From Candidatus Methylomirabilota bacterium (GTDB lineage: Bacteria; Methylomirabilota; Methylomirabilia; Rokubacteriales; DASRDR01), in assembly GCA_036005065.1 (NCBI GenBank), contig DASYQW010000221.1, positions 1 through 32,228 of the forward strand: a stretch of 32,228 nucleotides of DNA. The letters are read 5' to 3'. A program made the translations under genes and the position numbers. A model generated the notes under the pieces. It was not told the DNA's origin. It did no database searches and saw nothing but the letters and a program-made list of their open reading frames with translations. Shown piece after piece: positions 8,729-15,043 of the stretch. The stretch's first letter is position 1, and each line of letters opens with the position of its first letter.

Positions 8729-8996
8729 GATCGCGTCGGGCCCGGTGAGGCATGGAGAGAGCCGCGGAGCACGGGTCGGCCTCGTCTGGCCGGGCTCCGC
8801 GTGGCGAGACTTTGGTCAAAGGAGTCCGGGGCGCGGACCATCAGCCGGTGAGCGCTGCCCTCATGATGTTGCCGCACTGGCGGTACGCGGTGGGGAAGGC
8901 GGCCTTCTTGTCTCCCTTTTTCAGGTGTGGAGGTGTGGAGGGCGGCATGGGTCCTACGATACGCGCGAGGTGGGCGCCCCGTCCCTTTTCCAGTTC

Positions 8997-11318
8997 TCAG
9001 GGCATCGGGTGTCCAGACGGTGGTGCCGGTGGCATCGTGAGCCGGAACGTCGTGCCCTGGCCGGGCTCGCTGTGCACCGTGATCCCGGCCCCGGGCTGCT
9101 CGGCGACCAGCGACCGGACGATGGAGAGGCCGAGACCCGTCCCCTCGGGCTTGGTGGTGTAGAACGGTTCCCAGATCGTCTCGAGCGCATCGGGGGGAAT
9201 TCCGGGACCTGTGTCCGACACCTCCACGATGACGGATCGGGCGGCATTCTCACGATGGTCGTCGTCAACCCGTGCCCGGAGCACGAGTTGCCCGCCGGCC
9301 TCCCCCATCGCCTCGATCGCGTTCGTCGCGAGGTTGAGGAGGATCTGCATGAGCTGACTTCGATCGGCTCGCACGGGCGGAAGGTCCGGCCCGACCTCCG
9401 CGGCTACCGTCACGCCGGCCTTGCGAGCCGCGTATGCAACGAGTTCGTGGATGGCCGCGAGCAAGGGCCCCACCTCGAGCCATTGGGGTTCCGCCTTCGG
9501 CGGCTTGCCATAGGTCGACAAGCCCTCGACGATTCGATGCATTCGCTCCACCGCATCGCCCAAGCGGCTCAGGTGGCTGAGCGCGCGCTCCCGCTGGAGC
9601 GAGCCGGTGGCCTCAAGTTGCGTCCGCAGGAGATGCATCCGCCCGGAGACCACCATCATCGGATTCCGCAACTCATGCGCGACTCCGGCCGCGAGCCGGC
9701 CCAGCGCAGCGAGGCGCTCGTGGACGATCACGCGCTCGCGGTCCACGGCGTGGGATACCGCAAGGCCGAGCTGTGTCCCCACCGACGTGAGGAGCGCGAG
9801 CATCGAATCCGTCGATGGCACCGGCTGCCGACTCAGGAGGCTCAGTGCCCCGAACGCCACGCCGTGGGCCACCATCGGGGTCGAGGCAATACTCTGAAAC
9901 CCGGCCTCTCGGATGGCGACAGCCCCGCGCGGGATGAGCTCGCCGGGGTACGCCTGCACCGGGACCACGAGCGCCCGCCGCTCGCTCACCGCTCGCCCCG
10001 CTGCCCCTGCTCCGACCGGGATCGTGGCGATGCCCGCCTCCACGGCCGGCGGCAGCTCCCTCGCATGGATGAGGCGGAGCGTCTTGCCTCGCGGGTCGAG
10101 GAGGAACGCGGCGGCGGCGGCGAAACCGAGCAGGGGCAGGACATGCTCGACCGCGAGGCGGACGATGTCCTCGACCCGGTTGCCTTGCGCTAGCGCCCGG
10201 TCCAGCGCAAAGAGCACTTCCAGCTCTTCTTGCCGCACCTTGATCGTCTCCGCCATCGCCCGAGCATTCTGACCGATTCGCTCGAGCTCGCGGATACGCA
10301 GCCGAGGCATCGCCGGCAGATTCATGCCCGGAGCGTCGGCTAAGCGGCGCAAATAGTGCCGGAGCGTGTCGAGTTGCCCCTGCGCGAGCCGTCCTCCGAC
10401 GAAGGCCGTCCCCACGCTCAGCGCGACGGCCAGGAGCCCGGCGATGAGAATTCCGCGCACGACGACATACCGGCCGCCGGCCAGGACGTCAGCCGAAGCC
10501 GCTTCGATGCCAATCGTCATGCCGAGAGCAGGGATCGCTCCCCAACTCACGATCCGTTGTTGGCCGTTCACCGTCACCAGCCGTGCGTCGTGGCCGGACT
10601 GCCCCAGACCGGTGAGAGGTGAACCATGCCAGTCCTCGAGGACGGGATCCGTCTCGCCTGAGTTGACACGGAATCCATGCTCCTGTCGATCGAGCAGAAA
10701 GATGCGCCCCAAGTGACGGGGCTCGTACCCGCGAAGCGCCTCGGTGATCGTCTTGAGTTGAATCCCCATGGCCGCCACGCATACCACCTGATCGCCGTCG
10801 CGGACCGGCGTCATCAAGGTGAGCACCGGGTGCCTGGTACGACGACTGATGAGCAGTGGCGACACGGCGGGCGCATGCCGCGCAAGCACGTCCTGAAAGG
10901 GCGGCCGGTCCGCATAGTTCCGCCCCACCGTCGACTGGCCGCTGGCCTCGTCGATGGCGGGACTGAAGGCCATGGCGCGACCGGCCGGGTCCAGGACAAA
11001 GACTGCGAGCGCGCCGGAGATTGGGCGCGCCTCTTCGAGCTTCTGCTGCAAGAGGCCTGGCTGAAGGCAGAGTCGCTCCTGTTCGATTCGGCGGGCAAGC
11101 CCTTCGAGGACCTGGACGCGGTCCGCACCCAGGGCCTGGACGATCGCCGCCAGGGTCTCGACAGTCGCCGCCTGCTGGAGACGAAACCGCTCGGCCACCT
11201 GCTCGCGTTGTCCGGAGAGCCAAAGGGCCGACAGAACGCCGATCGGGAAGATCCCGACGAGGAGGACGAATGGTAAGTGAAACCAAATAAAGCTCAGTGG
11301 GCCGTTCCGAGGCCGCAT
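8997..11318 (-). CDS. Membrane sensor histidine kinase (Cache-GAF-HisKA-HATPase)
   Basis: About 773 residues from the ATG at 11318; a TTG at 11345 would add nine. Numbering from the TTG: TM1 about 18-44, an extracytoplasmic double-Cache-like sensor about 48-285 (includes FVLDPAGRAMAFSPA and GRNYADRPPF, typical of Cache domains), TM2 about 293-318, a linker helix, and GAF about 390-535. HisKA follows with His557 in GVAHELRNP, then HATPase_c with Asn671, DTGPG (711-715) and GTGLGLS (735-741). It is a complete, non-hybrid kinase, so it needs a separate receiver; no receiver gene is directly attached, but lone receivers lie downstream on the same strand. Cache domains usually bind small organic ligands such as amino acids or carboxylates; the ligand here is unknown. 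Confidence 0.93.
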   Translation of the reverse strand: MRPRNGPLSFIWFHLPFVLLVGIFPIGVLSALWLSGQREQVAERFRLQQAATVETLAAIVQALGADRVQVLEGLARRIEQERLCLQPGLLQQKLEEARPISGALAVFVLDPAGRAMAFSPAIDEASGQSTVGRNYADRPPFQDVLARHAPAVSPLLISRRTRHPVLTLMTPVRDGDQVVCVAAMGIQLKTITEALRGYEPRHLGRIFLLDRQEHGFRVNSGETDPVLEDWHGSPLTGLGQSGHDARLVTVNGQQRIVSWGAIPALGMTIGIEAASADVLAGGRYVVVRGILIAGLLAVALSVGTAFVGGRLAQGQLDTLRHYLRRLADAPGMNLPAMPRLRIRELERIGQNARAMAETIKVRQEELEVLFALDRALAQGNRVEDIVRLAVEHVLPLLGFAAAAAFLLDPRGKTLRLIHARELPPAVEAGIATIPVGAGAAGRAVSERRALVVPVQAYPGELIPRGAVAIREAGFQSIASTPMVAHGVAFGALSLLSRQPVPSTDSMLALLTSVGTQLGLAVSHAVDRERVIVHERLAALGRLAAGVAHELRNPMMVVSGRMHLLRTQLEATGSLQRERALSHLSRLGDAVERMHRIVEGLSTYGKPPKAEPQWLEVGPLLAAIHELVAYAARKAGVTVAAEVGPDLPPVRADRSQLMQILLNLATNAIEAMGEAGGQLVLRARVDDDHRENAARSVIVEVSDTGPGIPPDALETIWEPFYTTKPEGTGLGLSIVRSLVAEQPGAGITVHSEPGQGTTFRLTMPPAPPSGHPMP

Positions 11319-11465
11319 TCTGTCACTCGCCGGTATGAAGCCCAACCGATGACTCGGCGTTCCGGCGGCTTACGAGCCGACAGAGCAGGAGCACACGGCG
11401 GTCCGAAGCTCTTTTCACCCACATGTCGGCCGGCATGCCCATACCGCCTGCCAGGGTGTCCGCTC

Positions 11466-11582
11466 CTAGGCTGAGCCCACGGCCCCCGTAATCGAATGCG
11501 CCCGACCGGCCGCGTAGAACGTGGCCCGCCAGCCCTCGTCGCCGTAGCGGGGGAGCTGGAGGTCGTACCTTTGGCGCGCCAT
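11466..11582 (-). CDS. Very small hypothetical protein (38 aa), possibly a fragment
   Basis: The ATG at 11582 opens a 38-residue frame beginning MARQRYDLQLPRYGDEGW and continuing RATFYAAGRAHS to a TAG at 11466. The amino acid make-up looks like a genuine protein, unlike the other frames here. The same frame upstream, before an in-frame TAG at 11610-11612, reads WVDS, and further back joins the shifted frame of the preceding small ORF, so this may be the C-terminal part of a broken gene. No Shine-Dalgarno site is visible. Function unknown. Confidence 0.4.
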   Translation of the reverse strand: MARQRYDLQLPRYGDEGWRATFYAAGRAHSITGAVGSA

Positions 11583-11609
11583 GCCGCTGTCGATGAGGCC
11601 GAGACCGGT

Positions 11610-11709
11610 CTACGAATCGACCCAGCGGCGGAGGATGGAGAAGATCCCCGGCTCCGGACCGGATCACGTAGATGAGACGCGCCCGGCGGCGCAGCTCGAG
11701 GTCATCCAT
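11610..11709 (-). pseudogene. Small ORF with apparent one-base frameshift
   Basis: The ATG at 11709 overlaps the stop of the upstream gene in the form ATGGATGA, a classic coupling arrangement. The start of the frame, MDDLELRRRARLIYVIRSGA, looks like a real protein. After a GGGG run near 11651 the frame turns into Pro/Arg-rich nonsense, while the neighbouring frame continues sensibly as IFSILRRWVDS and then a TAG at 11610. The simplest reading is a one-base insertion in the G run, either a real mutation or a sequencing/assembly error. If uncorrected, the open frame runs on to 11323. Confidence 0.35.
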
Positions 11710-11935
11710 CGGGCGCTCCCGCAGGCACCGCCGATAGATCGATCCACCACACGGCCATCGGCCGCCCCTTGGCATCGAAGACGTCGATCCGTCCCGTCGT
11801 GGCGTCCACGATCGCCGAGCCGGCGCGCGTGCCGGCCGCGGCGAGGAAGCTGAGGCACCGCGCGTCGACCCAGGCGTGCGGGCCGCAGCCGGTCATGACG
11901 AGCGAGGCGCTGACGGCGTACTGGTCGGTGGTCAT
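11702..11935 (-). CDS. Small hypothetical protein, 77 aa
   Basis: A 77-residue frame from the ATG at 11935, with GGAAG about 9 bases upstream. Recognisable protein texture includes MTTDQYAVSASLVMTGCGPH, then SFLAAAGTRAGSAIVDATTG and GRIDVFDAKGRPMAVWWIDL. No domain was identified. The stop overlaps the start of the next small ORF (ATGGATGA at 11702-11709), implying a short polycistronic unit of tiny genes on the minus strand. The function cannot be inferred. Confidence 0.5.
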   Translation of the reverse strand: MTTDQYAVSASLVMTGCGPHAWVDARCLSFLAAAGTRAGSAIVDATTGRIDVFDAKGRPMAVWWIDLSAVPAGAPDG

Positions 11936-12182
11936 GGTCGTTGGCTTCCGGGCAGCGGGCCGGGGCGTCAGGGCACCGGCTCAAGTCCCTGACGCTGGGA
12001 ATCGTGGAGAACGGCCCGGCCCCGGATGTCGGGACTGTAGGCGGTCCGGTGGCGGGCTGTCAAGAGTGCCCGGCCTACGGCTTCCGCGAGGGCTGACTCC
12101 GTGTCTTCCCCCTCACCCAGGCTCGAAGTTCAGCCCAACGGGGGCGGTACGTACTCGACGGAGATGCTCGGGTGGTGTCTGT

Positions 12183-12377
12183 ATGTCGAGGATGGGGCTC
12201 ATGGTTCGTGGTACGCCGCAGGCGGGGTCCGGGATACCATGCTGCGGGGCGTGCGGCACGCTACTGGAGCGGACCCGGCAGGTTTGGGAGGCCGAGCTCC
12301 GGCGGCTCCTGGCGGCGGTCCAGGCGAGCCTGGCGGAGGCGGAGCGGGTCCCACGCGGGGGGCTTGACACCAAGTGA
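12183..12377 (+). CDS. Small Cys-motif helical hypothetical protein (possible frameshifted gene)
   Basis: A 64-residue frame from the ATG at 12183. The second half is convincing: GIPCCGACGTLLERTRQVWE, with a CCxxC knuckle, runs into an amphipathic helix rich in Ala/Leu/Glu (EAELRRLLAAVQASLAEAER). The first 20 residues are less convincing. In another frame, from a GTG at 12101, the text TYSTEMLGWCLYVEDGAHGS looks protein-like up to about 12220 and then degrades. The two halves may be one gene split by an indel near the GGGG at about 12224. The stop codon (12375-12377) sits inside the operator of the following XRE gene. Function unknown; a Cys knuckle suggests metal binding. Confidence 0.4.
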   Translation: MSRMGLMVRGTPQAGSGIPCCGACGTLLERTRQVWEAELRRLLAAVQASLAEAERVPRGGLDTK

Positions 12378-12392
12378 ACAATACTTCACTAT
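12364..12392 (+). promoter_or_regulatory. Sigma70-like promoter of the XRE gene
   Basis: Perfect -35 TTGACA (12364-12369), a 17-base spacer, and CACTAT (12387-12392) as a modest -10. Transcription would start near 12399, downstream of the ATG at 12391, which favours the second ATG at 12418 for translation from this promoter. The operator palindrome lies in the spacer. Confidence 0.5.
12373..12390 (+). promoter_or_regulatory. Palindromic operator, likely XRE autoregulatory site
   Basis: AGTGAA (12373-12378), six bases, then TTCACT (12385-12390): a perfect 6-bp inverted repeat directly before the XRE ATG and within the promoter spacer. This placement is typical for an autorepressor of the XRE family. 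Confidence 0.65.
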
Positions 12393-12597
12393 GACACCGA
12401 CACCGAGGCAACTAGGGATGAGGTTGAAAAGGCTCCGCGAGGAGAAGCACCTGAGCCAAGAGGCGCTGGCCAAGAAGGCTAGGGTCACCCGTGAGTACGT
12501 AAACAAGCTTGAGGCAGGGAAGCACGACCCGACGCTGGGCGTGCTCCAGCGCCTCGCGAAGGCCCTTGGCGTGCCGGTGACGGAGCTGTTGGAGTAG
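12391..12597 (+). CDS. XRE-family HTH transcriptional regulator
   Basis: A 68-residue protein made almost entirely of a Cro/C1-type helix-turn-helix: LGMRLKRLREEKHLSQEALA, KKARVTREYVNKLEAGKHDP, then TLGVLQRLAKALGVPVTELL. LSQEALAKKARVTREYVNKL is the DNA-reading helix pair. The first ATG (12391) directly abuts the palindrome and overlaps the putative -10. An in-frame ATG at 12418 has GAGG 9 bases upstream and still leaves the whole HTH (59 residues), so it may be the true start. No toxin or antitoxin partner was recognised next door; the small Cys-motif gene lies just upstream. It probably represses itself through the palindrome at 12373-12390. Confidence 0.9.
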   Translation: MTPTPRQLGMRLKRLREEKHLSQEALAKKARVTREYVNKLEAGKHDPTLGVLQRLAKALGVPVTELLE

Positions 12598-12697
12598 AAG
12601 ACCCGTGCGGGGATGCCGCGGCCCACACACACGCGAGGGTGGATGGTCCGGGACCGCGCGGATGGCACTCCCACGGCAGGCTCTTGCCGCACATTGC

Positions 12698-12703
12698 TAG
12701 AAT
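12698..12703 (+). promoter_or_regulatory. Extended -10 element (TGC-TAGAAT)
   Basis: TAGAAT preceded by TGC gives an extended -10. No -35 is seen at the proper distance. Seven bases later is a GTG (12711), in frame with the small membrane protein, so the transcript could be leaderless. The same TAGAATGGGG string recurs at 14528. Confidence 0.4.
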
Positions 12704-12914
12704 GGGGGCTGTGGCCTCGCTCCGGCTGGCATACCTGGCGCTGGCCGGCGGCTTGCTCGCGTACGGCGCCAGCCTCATCTGGCTCGGGCTCCGCCGCGCC
12801 CGCCGACCGGCCGGGCTCACGCTGCGCATCCTGATGGTGCTGGCGGTGCTGATCGCCGTCGCGGGCACCGTGGCGGCGGTGATTCTCGAGAGGCGCGCGG
12901 CGGCGCCGTGGTGA
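12702..12914 (+). CDS. Small two-helix membrane protein, 70 aa
   Basis: A short frame, MGAVASLRLAYLALAGGLLA onward, with two clear membrane segments (about residues 8-29 and 42-63) separated by a basic loop (LRRARRPAGLTLR). This gives a hairpin topology with the positive loop probably in the cytosol. The start could be the ATG at 12702 or the GTG at 12711; the latter fits a leaderless transcript from the -10 at 12698-12703. It converges with the M23 peptidase gene, whose stop is at 12961. No family was recognised. Confidence 0.55.
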   Translation: MGAVASLRLAYLALAGGLLAYGASLIWLGLRRARRPAGLTLRILMVLAVLIAVAGTVAAVILERRAAAPW

Positions 12915-12960
12915 TGGTGGGACCCCCGGCCATCGTCTCGCGCGTGGCCCGGGCGCGCGG

Positions 12961-14391
12961 TCAGCGAGCGCGGGCGCGCCGGCCGCTTCGGGGCGCCGCC
13001 GGGGTGGAGGCGGCCGCCGGCGCCGGGGCGAGCGCCCCGTCGGTGACACCGGCGACGGCGATGCCGGCGTCGGCGAGCGGCTTGGCGATCCGATCCCGGA
13101 TCCAGTGCTCGTCCCACCACTCGAGCGGCGACGTGTACACGCCGTGAATCAGCATCGCGAAGTGCAGGTGATCGCCGCCGGCTAGCCCGGTCTCTCCGCT
13201 CCGCCCGAGCGCCTCGCCCTTGGCGACCGTCTGGCCCGCCTTCACGGCGATCTCGGAAAGATGCCCGTAGAGCGTGAAGAGGCCCAGGCCGTGGTCCAGC
13301 ACGACCATGTTGCCGTAGATTCCGTTGAATCCCGTGAACACGACGCGTCCCGCGTTCGAGGCGTCTACGGGACTCTGCTTGCGCGAAGCGAGGTCGATCC
13401 CCAGGTGCCACTGGGTGTCCACCGTCCGCCCGTCGGCGAGGTAAGTGCGCTCCTCCGGGAAGTTCGCGAACACCTTGGTGTTGGGCTGCTGGCGGAACAC
13501 GCCCTGCCACAGGGGCTTCGGAGCGCTCCCGGTCTGGGAAAGCTCGCGGATCTTCGCCTCGGCGGCCTTTCGACCGTCCCGGTTTACCGTGAGGAACGCC
13601 TGGAGGAGCTGCTCGCCCGTCGCCGTGCCGGGCGTCTGGGGGGCGAGCTCGGGCACCTTGCGCTGGAGGAACGCCTCGGTCAGGCGGATCGTGTCCTTCG
13701 GGAAGCGCACCGGGAGGAAGGTCACCGGCACCCCGATCAGACGCTGATTGCCCGCCTCGTCCTCGGCGAAGAGGCTCGGTGGCGTCTGGGCGCCGTGGTA
13801 GGGGATCGTGAACAGTGCGACGTGCACCGCCGGGTCCTGGGTGAGGCCGGCGACCCCGGGAAAGAAGGCGGCTCCGACCTGGACGCCCGAGCGGCTCGCG
13901 CCCGCCACGCGGTAGACGGCGATCCCGGCGCCTGCGTGCTTGATATAGCCCGTCGCCGACCGGAGCTCGAGCGTCGGCGGGGTCAGATCGACAGCGAAGC
14001 GGTGGGTGAGCCGCGGGCCCGGGTCCTGGCGGAGGCGCCACACGGTGTCGCGCGCGAAGACCTGGAGCTCGGCGTCACCCTCCTTGAGACCGAGGGCGGC
14101 CGCTTCCAGGTTGAGGGGCCGGTCGGCCTCTCGCGGTGCCGGCGACGCGAACGCTTCGGTCAGGACCACGCGCGCCGTCCCCCCCTGAATCACTCGCGCC
14201 TCGACGGAGCGGAGGCCGCCGGCCGGGGCCCGCAGCCGCATGGTCACGGTGCGCTTGGGGTGGCCGAGGGCGGTGAAGGCAGGGTCGAGGTTGACCGCGA
14301 CGAGCGGCTGGCGCTGGCGCCACAGGACGAACCCACCGGCGAGACCCAGCAGAACGAGCAGGACGATCCAGACCTTCCAAACGCGGAACAT
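12961..14391 (-). CDS. Membrane-anchored M23 (LytM-type) metallopeptidase
   Basis: A 476-residue protein with an N-terminal signal anchor (about residues 7-24, followed by WRQRQ), so the bulk lies outside the inner membrane. The C-terminal third is a peptidase M23 domain with all zinc and catalytic residues: HLGID (His329, Asp333), LYGHLS (His377) and GGDHLHF (His408, His410). M23 enzymes cut peptidoglycan cross-bridges or act as cell-wall hydrolase activators. The preceding 300 residues contain beta-rich segments (AAFFPGVAGL, DEAGNQ) resembling Ig-like or sensory folds. The C-terminus is a low-complexity Ala/Pro/Arg tail. A good promoter (14400-14428) ends only 8 bases before the ATG, suggesting a leaderless mRNA. 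Confidence 0.93.
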   Translation of the reverse strand: MFRVWKVWIVLLVLLGLAGGFVLWRQRQPLVAVNLDPAFTALGHPKRTVTMRLRAPAGGLRSVEARVIQGGTARVVLTEAFASPAPREADRPLNLEAAALGLKEGDAELQVFARDTVWRLRQDPGPRLTHRFAVDLTPPTLELRSATGYIKHAGAGIAVYRVAGASRSGVQVGAAFFPGVAGLTQDPAVHVALFTIPYHGAQTPPSLFAEDEAGNQRLIGVPVTFLPVRFPKDTIRLTEAFLQRKVPELAPQTPGTATGEQLLQAFLTVNRDGRKAAEAKIRELSQTGSAPKPLWQGVFRQQPNTKVFANFPEERTYLADGRTVDTQWHLGIDLASRKQSPVDASNAGRVVFTGFNGIYGNMVVLDHGLGLFTLYGHLSEIAVKAGQTVAKGEALGRSGETGLAGGDHLHFAMLIHGVYTSPLEWWDEHWIRDRIAKPLADAGIAVAGVTDGALAPAPAAASTPAAPRSGRRARAR

Positions 14392-14399
14392 CAGGTCGC

Positions 14400-14428
14400 A
14401 TCGTACACAGGCGGTGCTCCGCCGTCAA
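14400..14428 (-). promoter_or_regulatory. Promoter of the M23 peptidase gene (near-leaderless)
   Basis: Minus strand: -35 TTGACG (14428-14423), a 17-base spacer, -10 TACGAT (14405-14400). The start codon at 14391 is 8 bases beyond the -10, so the transcript would begin almost at the ATG. Confidence 0.6.
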
Positions 14429-14504
14429 ACTTTCGGAAGCCCGTAGGGAAACTCGCCGGGCTGCCCCGCTTCGGCGGCCGCCTCGGCGAAGCGGTGCGAC
14501 CGGC

Positions 14505-14533
14505 TTGAGCCGGCCAGGCTTCTCTCGTAGAAT
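14505..14533 (+). promoter_or_regulatory. Promoter of the candidate selenoprotein gene
   Basis: -35 TTGAGC (14505-14510), a 17-base spacer, -10 TAGAAT (14528-14533). It would give a leader of about 48 bases containing the GGAGG ribosome-binding site (14578-14582). Confidence 0.6.
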
Positions 14534-14587
14534 GGGGCCGGCCATTCCCCTATCCCTGTACACCACACACACATCACGGAGGTCCTC

Positions 14588-14887
14588 ATGGCTCAGATGA
14601 AGGAGTTCGCCGGCGTCTACTATCGGGAGGGCGCCCTCGATCCCAAAACGATGCAGCTCGTGGCCCTCGCGGCGATGGCCGCGGCCGGCTGTACCTCCTG
14701 AGTGCCGGGACGCTTCGCGGCTGCGAAGCAAGCCGGCGCCACCGACGACGAGCTCAGCGAGACCCTCTACTACGCGATGCGGGGGGCCGCCCGCGCGACG
14801 TGGAGCACCATCAAGCACATCGACGGGATCGAGGATCTGAACAAGGACTGGAAGACCAAGTTCGAGCGTGAGAACGGCAAAGCCTAG
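14588..14887 (+). CDS. Carboxymuconolactone decarboxylase/AhpD-family candidate selenoprotein (TGA = Sec38)
   Basis: The ATG at 14588 has GGAGG five bases upstream and a good promoter. The frame reads MAQMKEFAGVYYREGALDPK, then TMQLVALAAMAAAGCTS, an in-frame TGA (14699-14701), then VPGRFAAAKQAGATDDELSE, TLYYAMRGAARATWSTIKHI and on to a TAG at 14887: 99 residues if TGA is read. In the CMD/AhpD family this helix carries a redox C-x-x-C followed by AGATDDEL-like text; the TGA falls precisely on the second Cys, giving C35-T-S-U38. A hairpin with bacterial SECIS geometry follows at 14704-14737. CMD/AhpD proteins act as thiol peroxidase partners or decarboxylases. Standard gene calling would keep only 14702-14887 as a truncated 61-residue ORF. 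The alternative is a Cys-to-stop mutation. The usual His four residues after the second Cys is Arg here. Confidence 0.8.
14704..14737 (+). promoter_or_regulatory. Bacterial SECIS-like hairpin
   Basis: Directly after the in-frame TGA, GCTTCGC (14712-14718) pairs perfectly with GCGAAGC (14723-14729) around the loop GGCT. Below a 3x3 internal loop, GCCGG (14704-14708) pairs with CCGGC (14733-14737). The apical loop begins with GG, 17 bases after the TGA. This agrees with the known bacterial SECIS pattern (G at the start of a small apical loop, roughly 16-37 bases from UGA) and resembles the spacing in E. coli fdhF. It lies inside the coding region, as bacterial SECIS elements do. Confidence 0.7.
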
Positions 14888-14927
14888 CCCCAATCGGCAA
14901 ATTGCCGAAGCGCGTTTGCCCCCAATT

Positions 14928-14955
14928 TCCCTCTCCCCCACCGGGGGGAGAGGGA
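14928..14955. terminator. Perfect 12-bp hairpin after the selenoprotein gene
   Basis: TCCCTCTCCCCC (14928-14939) pairs with GGGGGAGAGGGA (14944-14955) around the loop ACCG. There is no T tract on the plus strand. Such CCCTCTCCCC palindromes are common as dispersed intergenic elements in GC-rich genomes. It may terminate the selenoprotein transcript or be a REP-like repeat. A smaller palindrome, GGCAAATTGCC, precedes it at about 14896. Confidence 0.5.
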
Positions 14956-15043
14956 GCGGATAGGAGCGGCCGGGTTACTCGGACACACGCCTTGTGCGCC
15001 GCTAGTCCGCCAGCCTGGTAGGTCGCCAGAGGCCAGGAGGACC

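Noticed and set aside
8729-8996. Possible gene remnant on the plus strand (frame with ALMMLPHWRYAVGKAAF)
   Set aside because: The text is short, has no start with a ribosome-binding site, and runs into the kinase gene antisense. A tandem GGTGTGGA repeat near 8932 is too small to matter.
14702-14887. Stand-alone 61-residue gene starting with GTG
   Set aside because: The GTG directly follows the TGA, has no ribosome-binding site, and the encoded text is the second half of a CMD domain whose first half lies upstream in the same frame. Recorded instead as part of the selenoprotein candidate.
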